The notes below the pieces were generated by a model that saw only the letters and a program-made list of their open reading frames with translations, made no database searches and had not been told where the DNA came from. A program made the translations under genes and the position numbers. A stretch of DNA of 12,964 nucleotides from Sulfurovum sp. GTDB taxonomy: Bacteria; Campylobacterota; Campylobacteria; Campylobacterales; Sulfurovaceae. The stretch spans positions 1 through 12,964 of the forward strand of contig JALSTF010000125.1 in NCBI GenBank assembly GCA_026983895.1, read 5' to 3'. Shown here piece after piece: positions 6,897 through 12,964 of the stretch. Position 1 is the stretch's first letter. Each line of letters starts with the position of its first letter.

Positions 6897-8207
6897 CTAG
6901 TTTCCTTTTTGCTGGGATGTAAGTTCGAATTGTTTTTCAAAAGAGATGAAGTGTGCCCAATACTCTTTGATCAGTTTTTCAAGTTTGCTGCTGTCATCGC
7001 AGAATTGTATCTCGTAGAGTGTATCTGCAAGGGGATTGATGCGGAGGTTGCTGGCTGTCCCTTTGAGCAGGTGTCCAATTTTCTGGATGGTGTCCATATC
7101 GCCTTTTTCATAGGCTGCAAGCATTTTATCGGTCTCTTCATGTGCCTGTTTGATGAAGTCGTGAATGAATTCCTCTATCAGTTCTGCTGGAAGGCTGAGT
7201 TCATTGGCCGCTTCCTCTACCTGGAAGTCGAAATGGATCGGCTTGACATCAGAAAGGTCGATCGTACCGAATCCTTCGGCTTGTTCTCCCTCTTTTCCCT
7301 CTGATTTTTGTTCCTCTTCCGGAGTTTCATGTTCCTCTCCGGTACTTTCCAGTTTGGACGTGGTCAGCCGGCTCAGGGTATCGTAAAAGCTCTGTATGGA
7401 ACTTTCGATATCTTCCTCTTCTGTATATTTGAGCTGTTCGATAATATCGGTGATCACCGGGATGCGCAGGACATTGGAAAGGTGAAAAAGGGTATGTGTC
7501 GCTGCGGTCCGCTTGCCTGCATCTTTGCTTTTGAGATCGTCTTCAAGAGAGAGTGCCGTATCGACATATTCTGTCAGGAAAGTATTGTAGTCTTCCGGAG
7601 AGATACCGATACTTTGAGAGATCTGCTCGACATCTATATAGACAGGGGCAGCGGATTTGGCTGAAGCCTTTTCCTCTCCGATATCACCCAGGCTCTCTTC
7701 CGCATGGCTTGGAAGAATAAGGTCAAAAATGTCATCTTCTTTTTCTTCTTTTGCAATGGCTGTTTCTTCTTCCGGCTTCAAGAAAGAAAGATCTTCTTCT
7801 TGTTCTTCCGGTTCAAGAGCAAAACGGATGTCTTCTTCCTCTTTTTCTTCAGGCTCCTCTTTAATGCCGAAAAGTACATCATCGTCCTCAAGCAGGGAGA
7901 AGGTGTCTTTTTCTTCTTCCTGCGCAGAGGGTGCAGAGACTTCCTCCGTACTTTGGGCAGACGTTTCCGTGAGCAGACGTACAAGTGTCATATTCCCCAG
8001 GATACTTGAGAGTGCTTCTTTTTCTGCAGGATAGTGCATTTCATCAAGCGGTGTCTTGATGGTGATGCCATTACCCTTGTCAGTGAATTCGACAGCATTC
8101 AGTGCAATCTGTTTGTAAAGTGCATCGATACTTTCTGCCTGCATTAGCTTCAGAAGGTCGGCACTTGCAGCGATGATTTGATCGTTTTGGTTTGTGATGT
8201 AATACAT
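6897..8207 (-). CDS. Histidine phosphotransfer (Hpt) protein with tandem Hpt-like modules and acidic linkers
   Basis: A 436-residue predicted cytoplasmic protein. The C-terminal domain (about 325-430) is a canonical Hpt domain with His379 in the HLLKG motif. Residues 190-283 form a second module aligning along its whole length (YIDVEQIS.. with HFDFQVEE..; THTLFHLSNVLRI with GHLLKGTASNLRI). It keeps the histidine (His238) but lacks Lys-Gly. Residues 1-80 are a small unassigned domain, perhaps a degenerate PAS-like fold (MYYITNQNDQIIAAS). Two strongly acidic linkers follow (84-182 and 283-312), the first carrying repeated short hydrophobic motifs. It probably carries phosphate from the hybrid kinase receiver (Asp841) to the downstream single receiver. 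A start at 8207 fits: AAGGAGC lies 11 nt upstream and the gap to the PAS gene is 19 nt. There is no signal peptide or membrane helix. A structural or scaffolding role for the first module is possible. Confidence 0.88.
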   Translation of the reverse strand: MYYITNQNDQIIAASADLLKLMQAESIDALYKQIALNAVEFTDKGNGITIKTPLDEMHYPAEKEALSSILGNMTLVRLLTETSAQSTEEVSAPSAQEEEKDTFSLLEDDDVLFGIKEEPEEKEEEDIRFALEPEEQEEDLSFLKPEEETAIAKEEKEDDIFDLILPSHAEESLGDIGEEKASAKSAAPVYIDVEQISQSIGISPEDYNTFLTEYVDTALSLEDDLKSKDAGKRTAATHTLFHLSNVLRIPVITDIIEQLKYTEEEDIESSIQSFYDTLSRLTTSKLESTGEEHETPEEEQKSEGKEGEQAEGFGTIDLSDVKPIHFDFQVEEAANELSLPAELIEEFIHDFIKQAHEETDKMLAAYEKGDMDTIQKIGHLLKGTASNLRINPLADTLYEIQFCDDSSKLEKLIKEYWAHFISFEKQFELTSQQKGN

Positions 8208-8226
8208 GTTTAGAACAGCTCCTTGT

Positions 8227-8643
8227 TTACTTGTTTTCTTCTTCTACCAGTGCTTTATAGACAGGAATAACCTCTTCTGTTTCACTCTGTGTGGCAGGCC
8301 TTCTGGCAGCCGTATATCCAGTGATCTTGCCCTCACTGTCCATAATCGGCGTGATATGGGAATAGACCCAGTAATAAAGCCCGTCTTTCCTGAGGTTTTT
8401 GACAATCCCCGTCCATTCCTTGCCCGCTTTGATCGTATCCCACAACTCTTTAAAAGCGGCTTTCGGCATGTCGGGGTGACGTACGATATTATGGTTTTTC
8501 CCGGTAAGTTCCTGTTTGGTATAACCGGCGATATTGCAGAAAGTACGGTTTGCATATGTAATGATACCTTTAAGATCTGTAGAACTTACGATCAACCCCT
8601 TTTCAAACTGATACTCTTTGTCGATCGGATCAGGCCGCGTCAT
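8227..8643 (-). CDS. Stand-alone PAS protein, Aer/CetB-type predicted FAD redox sensor
   Basis: A 138-residue single PAS domain closely resembling the N-terminal PAS of the aerotaxis receptor Aer and of Campylobacter CetB. Residues equivalent to those recalled as needed for FAD binding in E. coli Aer are all present: Arg55, His56 and Asp58 in VRHPDMPKAAF, Trp68, and Asn83 in GIVKN. The ANRTFCNIAGY segment and the YYWV strand are typical too. There is no membrane helix, HAMP or methyl-accepting domain, so it must signal through another protein, as CetB does through CetA. It is the first gene of the kinase operon. The ATG at 8643 follows a strong ribosome binding site (GGGAGGA). No chemoreceptor is encoded nearby, so its partner could be a distant receptor or the kinase and Hpt proteins encoded after it. 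Confidence 0.92.
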   Translation of the reverse strand: MTRPDPIDKEYQFEKGLIVSSTDLKGIITYANRTFCNIAGYTKQELTGKNHNIVRHPDMPKAAFKELWDTIKAGKEWTGIVKNLRKDGLYYWVYSHITPIMDSEGKITGYTAARRPATQSETEEVIPVYKALVEEENK

Positions 8644-8691
8644 GAATCTTCCTCCCTTATTCGTGTCTCTTTTGCAAGATGACTAAAATCC

Positions 8692-8720
8692 ATAATAAGA
8701 CTTTAGTACAATTAATCTAA
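8692..8720 (-). promoter_or_regulatory. Candidate promoter of the PAS-Hpt-kinase-regulator operon
   Basis: On the minus strand, TATTAT (8697-8692) could be a -10 box and TTAGAT (8720-8715) a weak -35 box, 17 bp apart. It would give a leader of about 40 nt containing the GGGAGGA ribosome binding site. The position fits the layout, between the uvrC terminator hairpin and the first operon gene. A sigma-54 GG-N10-GC pattern was looked for and not found. The match is modest. Confidence 0.35.
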
Positions 8721-8746
8721 AAATGCCATGAAAAGAATGGCTTTTT
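8719..8746 (-). terminator. Rho-independent terminator of the DUF721-uvrC operon
   Basis: Read on the minus strand, an A-tract is followed by GCCAT, a 7-nt loop, ATGGC and, after one A, a run of T (8746 down to 8719). The 5-bp GC-containing stem extends through A:T pairs. It begins 11 nt after the uvrC stop codon (8758-8760). The structure is nearly symmetrical and would also work on the plus strand, where no gene needs it. Confidence 0.65.
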
Positions 8747-8757
8747 AGTAAAAAATA

Positions 8758-10566
8758 TCAAATCTCCTGCGATTTTCCATTATTATTTTTAATAATATTG
8801 GAAATTTTTTTATTTGTAACTTTGCTGATCTCCTCAGTACTCGCAGAGGCGATAGCCTCAAAAGTACCGAAGTAATCTATGAGTTTTTTGACGGTGGCTT
8901 TGCCGATCCCTTTTTTGTTAAGCAGGGAGATCTGTGTATCCTCTTTGCGTTTTTTGTTCTGATGGTATGCAATGGCATAACGGTGCACTTCATCCCTCTG
9001 TCGCTGTATCCAGTGGAGCCGCGGATCACCCGGATTGAGTTCAAGTATACCGCCGGATACGGTATGAAGAATGTCTTTTGCCGCACCTTTGGCACGATGT
9101 GCTTTGGCATCGAGCTTTTCTTTGGCAATAGCGATGACATTGAGGTTGATCCGTGCTTCTTTAAGTAAAGTATATGCCAGGTCAAGATTGGCTTTTCCTC
9201 CGTCAAGTATCCAGAGATCCGGAGCAGGTTCTGTTTTAAAATGTTCTATACGGCGCGAGAGCATCTCTCTCATCTGTCCGTATTCGTCGCGTGCATGCAG
9301 TTCGTAACGCCGGTAGGCACTTTTGTCCCATGTCCCTTCATCCCAGACGACCATGCCTCCGACCGTAGCGGCTCCCATCATGTGGGAGTTGTCAAACGTT
9401 TCTATCCGGTAGGGGATGGCCGAGAGGTCCAGCAGGTCAGCGATCTTCTGTTCCATGACCGTATCGCTCTTTTTGGTACGAAGCAGCTCCTTCGCATTCT
9501 GCAGAGCCAGTTTAACAAGTTTTGCTTTGGGGCCTCTCTGGGGGATCTCTATACGAATCTTCTTCCCAAAACGGCTGCTGAGGCTCTGTGCGACCTTGGA
9601 GGCATCTTCAAAGCGGTGGGCGACAAGTATTTCTTTGCTGATATTGGGAATGTCTGCAGTATAAAATTCAAGCAATGCCTGTCTATAGGCTTCATTGCGG
9701 TCAAAAATATGTGTGTGCCTGAAATAATTATAGGCGGAAGAGATGATCTTTCCGTCACGCATGAAGAGTTTGACGACCACACCCCTTTCATCACCATTGA
9801 GAATGGCAAAGATATCAAGGTCCAGATGCTCTGCAAGATCGATATTGGAAGTGATATTGAGTGCATGGATCGCCTGAATACTGTCGCGCAGCGATGCCGC
9901 CTCTTCAAAACGCTCCTGTATGGCGAGTTTCTCCATTTTCGTCTGCAGGCTATCGGTGAGTATTCTGCGTTTGGTGATAGCCTGTTTCGCTTTTTCTACA
10001 ATGGCTGCATAGTCATGTTCCGATATTTTACCCTCACAGGGGGCAAGACACTTTTTTATTTGATAAAAAAGACACGCTTTTCTTTCGCGCAGGCAGGATT
10101 TCTTCTGTACAAGCGGATAGACTTCATAGAGTGCATCGAGCAGGGCTTTGCCCCCTGCAGGGAAAGGGCCGTAATAGGTCACCTCTTTTCCCTTGACCAC
10201 CTTCCTGGTGATCTCGAAGCGGGGGAAAGGCTGTGATTCATCGATATAGATATAGGGATATGTCTTGTCATCGCGCAGCAGGATATTGTATTTGGGTTTC
10301 AGCTGTTTGATCAGGGAATTTTCCAAAATGAGGGCATCTTCTTCGCTCTCAACCACTATATATTCGAGTCTTGCCGCTTCATGCAGCATTTTGACGATGC
10401 GTGAGCTTTGTGCCGGATTGGCGGAGAGTACAGGTGTAAAACGCCAGTAGCTTTTGACACGGTTTTTCAGGTTCTTGGCTTTTCCTACATAAAGCAGTTT
10501 TCCATTCTTGTCAAAATACTGATAGACCCCGGGGGAAGAGGGAAGGGATTGAATGGTATTTTTCAT
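8758..10566 (-). CDS. uvrC: Excinuclease ABC subunit C (UvrC)
   Basis: A 602-residue UvrC, usual length. It makes both incisions flanking a DNA lesion in nucleotide excision repair, after UvrA and UvrB have located it. The N-terminal GIY-YIG nuclease is clear: GVYQY at 13-17, LYVGKAKNLKNR at 25-36 (Arg36) and Glu82. Four cysteines at 158, 165, 173 and 177 match the cluster reported to bind Fe-S in E. coli UvrC. The UVR (UvrB-binding) motif lies at about 208-234. The RNase H-like 5' nuclease has Asp392 (ETFDNSH), Asp455 (LWILDGG) and His528 (RDEVH), and tandem helix-hairpin-helix motifs end the protein (about 545-592). Its ATG overlaps the upstream gene's TGA (ATGA, 10563-10566), indicating translational coupling. 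A terminator hairpin follows the stop. Confidence 0.97.
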   Translation of the reverse strand: MKNTIQSLPSSPGVYQYFDKNGKLLYVGKAKNLKNRVKSYWRFTPVLSANPAQSSRIVKMLHEAARLEYIVVESEEDALILENSLIKQLKPKYNILLRDDKTYPYIYIDESQPFPRFEITRKVVKGKEVTYYGPFPAGGKALLDALYEVYPLVQKKSCLRERKACLFYQIKKCLAPCEGKISEHDYAAIVEKAKQAITKRRILTDSLQTKMEKLAIQERFEEAASLRDSIQAIHALNITSNIDLAEHLDLDIFAILNGDERGVVVKLFMRDGKIISSAYNYFRHTHIFDRNEAYRQALLEFYTADIPNISKEILVAHRFEDASKVAQSLSSRFGKKIRIEIPQRGPKAKLVKLALQNAKELLRTKKSDTVMEQKIADLLDLSAIPYRIETFDNSHMMGAATVGGMVVWDEGTWDKSAYRRYELHARDEYGQMREMLSRRIEHFKTEPAPDLWILDGGKANLDLAYTLLKEARINLNVIAIAKEKLDAKAHRAKGAAKDILHTVSGGILELNPGDPRLHWIQRQRDEVHRYAIAYHQNKKRKEDTQISLLNKKGIGKATVKKLIDYFGTFEAIASASTEEISKVTNKKISNIIKNNNGKSQEI

Positions 10567-11024
10567 CCGTTTTCGCTGCTGATCTGTTTTTCGATCAGTG
10601 CCTTGAGCGCTTTGAATTTCTCCTTGAGTTCCTTGTCCTTGCAGGCTATATTGAAGTGGATAGAGGCAAGTTCATTATAGTAGGGAACAGTAGAAGCATG
10701 GGTTTCTTTTTGAACTATTGAGCGGTATTTGCTGTGAAAGATCACGACCTTTTCCGCCTGGAGCATTTCGCATGATTTATCGTAGGAGGAGAGCTGCGTT
10801 AATACGCCCTTTAATATATCTTTATTATAATTGAGTTCCATTTTGAAGCCAGGATGTGTCACGGCGACGAAAAGTGTATCGTTCTGTATGTAAACGAAAG
10901 CAATAGCTTTTTGCCATTTGGCCCCCAGCAGCGAGATATATTTTTTGTAACAGGCATGCTGTTTCAAAGATTTGAACTGAGGTAGGTTGCCAAGATGAGA
11001 GAGAATCAAAGACGCTTTTTTCAT
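10563..11024 (-). CDS. Small DUF721/DciA-like protein
   Basis: A 153-residue basic protein with no signal peptide or membrane helix. The central part (about 25-100) has the strand and spacing pattern of DUF721: a Trp near the start (GAKWQKA), an I-x-x-x-x-L-x-V-x-V strand, a HPG turn, and a following EL-rich helix ending in a strand. DUF721 includes DciA, the replicative helicase loader of bacteria lacking DnaC or DnaI; whether this member acts that way is inference. The C-terminal 35 residues are a Lys/Glu-rich helix. It overlaps uvrC by ATGA, so the two form one operon. The ATG (11022-11024) has no ribosome binding site but sits 6 nt after an extended -10 box, suggesting a leaderless transcript. 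Its first 30 bases overlap the divergent lipoprotein gene. Confidence 0.65.
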   Translation of the reverse strand: MKKASLILSHLGNLPQFKSLKQHACYKKYISLLGAKWQKAIAFVYIQNDTLFVAVTHPGFKMELNYNKDILKGVLTQLSSYDKSCEMLQAEKVVIFHSKYRSIVQKETHASTVPYYNELASIHFNIACKDKELKEKFKALKALIEKQISSENG

Positions 11025-11132
11025 GCAGTGATTATAGCATCACTTTGCTGTATTGTATTGACAGGCTGCGGATACAAGACCGATCCGGTCTATGTTGCCG
11101 ACATGAACATGTCGCAACAGCAGGAAAAATAA
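10995..11132 (+). CDS. Small LptM-like lipoprotein (45 residues)
   Basis: A 45-codon gene from ATG 10995 to TAA 11130. The product starts with a charged region (MRENQRR), has a hydrophobic core (AVIIASLCCIVL) and a lipobox LTGC with Cys25. The mature peptide is only 21 residues, beginning CGYKTDPVYV. This resembles the CG-x-K-G-P-L-Y start of LptM (YifL), the small lipoprotein that aids assembly of the LPS export translocon LptDE; the similarity is short and the assignment tentative. A weak ribosome binding site (GAGGTAGG) precedes it. A downstream GTG start would remove the charged N-region and spoil the signal peptide. nadB follows after 20 nt, so they are probably co-transcribed. Its first 30 bases overlap the start of the divergent DUF721-like gene. 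Its length puts it below many gene-calling cut-offs. Confidence 0.75.
   Translation: MRENQRRFFHAVIIASLCCIVLTGCGYKTDPVYVADMNMSQQQEK
11031..11039 (-). promoter_or_regulatory. Extended -10 promoter for the DUF721-uvrC operon (leaderless start)
   Basis: On the minus strand, TGCTATAAT (11039-11031) is a perfect extended -10 element (TG-n-TATAAT). The ATG of the DUF721-like gene begins 6 nt after its last base, which is where the transcript start is expected. No good -35 box is seen (AATACA at the 17-bp position), as usual for extended -10 promoters. The element lies inside the coding region of the opposite-strand lipoprotein. Confidence 0.55.
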
Positions 11133-11152
11133 TCCGGGATAAAAGGAAAAAC

Positions 11153-12601
11153 GTGCAGAAATATGATGTATTGATCATTGGAGCGGGTATCGCGGGACTT
11201 TATGCCGCGATGCAGCTTCCAAAAAGTAAAAAGGTCCTGGTCGTCTGCAAAGATATTCCCTGGGAGTGCAACACCTTCTACGCACAGGGCGGTATGGTCA
11301 CGGCGCTGAATGAAGCTGATATTCCCGTGCATGTGGCAGATACCATGGCGGCAGGTGCATTTCACAATGATGAGAAAGCCGTGGAGATACTTTCCCGTAC
11401 ATCACTCGAAACAACAGCGGATATCATTGCAAAAGGTATGGAGTTCGACAAGGATGAGGAAGGACATATCCTCTATACGAAAGAAGCGGCCCATTCTGTC
11501 GCACGTATCGTCCATGCCGGAGGAGATGCCACCGGACGCTATATGCACTATTTCATGATGGTGCAGAACAGACACCAGCTGCAGAAAAATACGCTGGTTT
11601 ATGATCTGTTGATAGAGAATGGCAGGTGTTACGGTGTCAAAGCAACGGTCAACTATGAACCGACGACCATCTATGCGGATGATGTGATCATCGCTTCGGG
11701 GGGCGTAGGGTCTCTTTATGCCTATAACACCAACTCCCGAACGGTCTCTGCCGATATTCACGGCATCTGTGTCGAAAAAGGTATAGCACTTGCCGATATG
11801 GAATTCATGCAGTTCCACCCGACGGTCTTTGTCGATACCCCTTTTGCCAGAAAACTGCTCTTGACCGAAGCACTCCGGGGGGAAGGGGCACATGTGGTAG
11901 ATGAGGATGGTACCCGCTTCCTGTTCGAGTATGACGAGCGGGGGGAACTTGCTAGCCGCGATATCGTATCCCGGGGCATTTTCAAGCATAAACGCAAGAC
12001 CGGAAAGCAGACGTATTTGGACTTTTCCATGTTCGAAGAGAAATGGTTCGAGCACCGTTTCCCGAACATTACCCATACTTTTGCCGCACTGGGGTACCAT
12101 TTCCCCAAGGATAAAGTACCGGTTTCGCCGGCATTCCATTATGCCAACGGGGGGATAAAATGTGATGTGAACGGCTGTATACCGGGCATGGAAGGGCTTT
12201 ATGTCATCGGTGAAGCTGCCTGCACCGGAGTACATGGCGCGAACCGCCTGGCATCGAATTCCCTGCTTGAAGGGGTGGTCTTTGCCAAGCGTGCGGTCGA
12301 TCACCTTTTGGGCAGAGTGCATCAAGAGATCAAAACACCTGAGTTTGAGAAAGATTACGGTAATATTCTGCACAAAGAAAACGATAAATCCTATAAACAG
12401 GAACTGCGTCAGGTGATGTGGGAGGATATAGGGATCATCAGGACGACCCGGGGTCTGCACGAAGCGAAGAATCTGATCTATGATATGAAGAACCATGAGA
12501 TCGGACGGCTGCTTCAGCTGCGTCTCAATACGGCTTCTGCGATCGTGGAAGCGGCATTGGCACGTACCGAGTCCCTGGGATCGCACTATATGGAATCATA
12601 A
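11153..12601 (+). CDS. nadB: L-aspartate oxidase (NadB)
   Basis: A 482-residue flavoprotein that oxidises L-aspartate to iminoaspartate, the first step of de novo NAD synthesis; NadA then makes quinolinate. The FAD-binding GAGIAG (10-15) follows a strand at the N-terminus. Residues matching E. coli NadB active-site positions are present: Glu111 (TKEAAHS), His222 (FHPT), Arg269 (ASRDIVSRG) and His329 (AFHYANGG). NRLASNSLLE (364-373) is typical of NadB. Glu and Ala in the EAAHS segment fit NadB better than succinate dehydrogenase or fumarate reductase flavoproteins, its nearest relatives. I chose the GTG at 11153 because the FAD strand begins at once and AAAAGGAAAAAC precedes it; the upstream TTG at 11045 would add 36 residues lying out of frame over the lipoprotein gene. 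nadA and nadC are not in the window. Confidence 0.93.
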   Translation: MQKYDVLIIGAGIAGLYAAMQLPKSKKVLVVCKDIPWECNTFYAQGGMVTALNEADIPVHVADTMAAGAFHNDEKAVEILSRTSLETTADIIAKGMEFDKDEEGHILYTKEAAHSVARIVHAGGDATGRYMHYFMMVQNRHQLQKNTLVYDLLIENGRCYGVKATVNYEPTTIYADDVIIASGGVGSLYAYNTNSRTVSADIHGICVEKGIALADMEFMQFHPTVFVDTPFARKLLLTEALRGEGAHVVDEDGTRFLFEYDERGELASRDIVSRGIFKHKRKTGKQTYLDFSMFEEKWFEHRFPNITHTFAALGYHFPKDKVPVSPAFHYANGGIKCDVNGCIPGMEGLYVIGEAACTGVHGANRLASNSLLEGVVFAKRAVDHLLGRVHQEIKTPEFEKDYGNILHKENDKSYKQELRQVMWEDIGIIRTTRGLHEAKNLIYDMKNHEIGRLLQLRLNTASAIVEAALARTESLGSHYMES

Positions 12602-12640
12602 TACTTGTACAGGATCTTTGAACATTATAGAGGAGAAAAG

Positions 12641-12964
12641 ATGGAAACAGCTGCACAGCACGTAGCACAAAATTTGGATCTGACGGGAACATGGGTGGGG
12701 ATCATCTCGCTCATTATTTTCGTCGTAGGGTATTATTTCATCGCAGCAGAGGATAAATACCATATCAATAAAGCCAAACCGGCACTTTTTGCCGGTACGG
12801 GTATCTTTATGCTCATCGGTGTCTATTTCGCCATGAACGGACTGGACGGTCACAGACTGGAAAAAGAAGTTGAAGAACTGATCTATGAGATCGCAGGGAT
12901 CTTTTTCTTCCTGATGGTAGCGATGACCTATATAGAGGCGATGATAGACCGGGGTGTTTTCTCT
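12641..12964 (+). CDS. nhaD: NhaD-type sodium:proton antiporter (N-terminal part, cut by window end)
   Basis: The first 108 codons of a membrane protein that runs off the window. It starts at ATG 12641 behind a strong ribosome binding site (AGAGGAGAA). Visible membrane helices are about 18-35 (VGIISLIIFVVGYYFIA), 46-66 and 82-101. The segment EIAGIFFFLMVAMTYIEAM (83-101) followed by DRGVF strongly resembles the NhaD family of the ion-transporter superfamily, which expels Na+ in exchange for protons across the inner membrane and is common in marine and alkali-tolerant bacteria. It lies 39 nt after nadB on the same strand. A separate promoter in that gap is possible (ATTATA near 12624) but not convincing. 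Only the family call is claimed, as most of the gene is missing. Confidence 0.85.
   Translation, partial: METAAQHVAQNLDLTGTWVGIISLIIFVVGYYFIAAEDKYHINKAKPALFAGTGIFMLIGVYFAMNGLDGHRLEKEVEELIYEIAGIFFFLMVAMTYIEAMIDRGVFS

Noticed and set aside
8690..8735. Sigma-54 promoter (TGGCA...TTG) ahead of the PAS gene
   Set aside because: The required GG-N10-GC spacing is not met; the TGGC is part of the uvrC terminator stem.
9241..10236. Open frame of 331 codons antisense to uvrC
   Set aside because: It lies wholly inside uvrC, starts without a ribosome binding site and has no family features.
11058..11063. TTGACA on the plus strand, a perfect -35 box
   Set aside because: No -10 hexamer lies 16-18 bp downstream; the nearest (TATGTT) is 27 bp away. 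It falls inside the lipoprotein coding sequence and is probably chance.
11045..11152. TTG start extending NadB by 36 residues
   Set aside because: The extension overlaps the lipoprotein gene in another frame and precedes the FAD-binding strand with unrelated sequence. The GTG at 11153 has a good ribosome binding site.
11402..12586. Open frame of 394 codons antisense to nadB
   Set aside because: It is fully inside the well-supported nadB gene. Its translation shows no recognisable domain, with scattered Cys and His typical of a shadow frame.
1..12964. CRISPR arrays, tRNA or rRNA genes, insertion sequences
   Set aside because: No regularly spaced repeats, cloverleaf-like segments, rRNA motifs or transposase frames were seen. 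Nearly all bases are in recognised genes.

Overview
The window looks like a piece of chromosome from a free-living Campylobacterota bacterium, most likely a Sulfurovum- or Sulfurimonas-like marine chemolithotroph. This is inferred from the BamD-Lon gene pair (also adjacent, as I recall, in Helicobacter pylori and Campylobacter jejuni), a stand-alone Aer/CetB-type PAS protein, a nitrate/nitrite-sensing (NIT) kinase, an NhaD-type Na+/H+ antiporter, and moderate GC with compact, often touching genes. No database search was possible.

Layout. (1) 83-3250, plus strand: a BamD-like outer-membrane assembly lipoprotein, a 99-bp spacer holding a GTAG-headed palindrome, and the ATP-dependent protease Lon. 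(2) 3247-3308: a 59-bp convergent spacer packed with two further REP-like palindromes. One reuses the lon stop codon. The other is a 22/23-base inverted copy of the element in front of lon. (3) 3310-8643, minus strand: a tightly packed four-gene signalling operon, transcribed PAS protein -> Hpt protein -> hybrid NIT-sensor histidine kinase -> single-domain response regulator (gaps 19, 3 and 5 nt). It has its own candidate promoter near 8692-8720. (4) 8719-8746: terminator hairpin closing the next operon. (5) 8758-11024, minus strand: uvrC, translationally coupled by an ATGA overlap to an upstream small gene of DUF721/DciA-like pattern. (6) 10995-12964, plus strand: a 45-residue LptM-like lipoprotein whose 5' end overlaps the divergent DUF721-like gene by 30 bp, then nadB with a GTG start, then the first 108 codons of nhaD running off the window.

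How it fits together. The signalling operon has every part of a multistep phosphorelay: a membrane kinase with a periplasmic NIT sensor (His424), an internal receiver (Asp841), an Hpt protein (His379, plus a second Hpt-like module with His238) and a final CheY-like receiver (Asp56). A predicted FAD-binding PAS protein is encoded first. I read it as a circuit combining nitrate/nitrite-type and redox input. The output is not visible, since the last regulator has no effector domain. This cassette is the best candidate for an undescribed system here. The other genes are housekeeping. The remaining points of interest are the REP-like palindromes around lon and the overlapping divergent starts at 10995-11024, where an extended -10 box sits 6 nt before an ATG and suggests a leaderless transcript.
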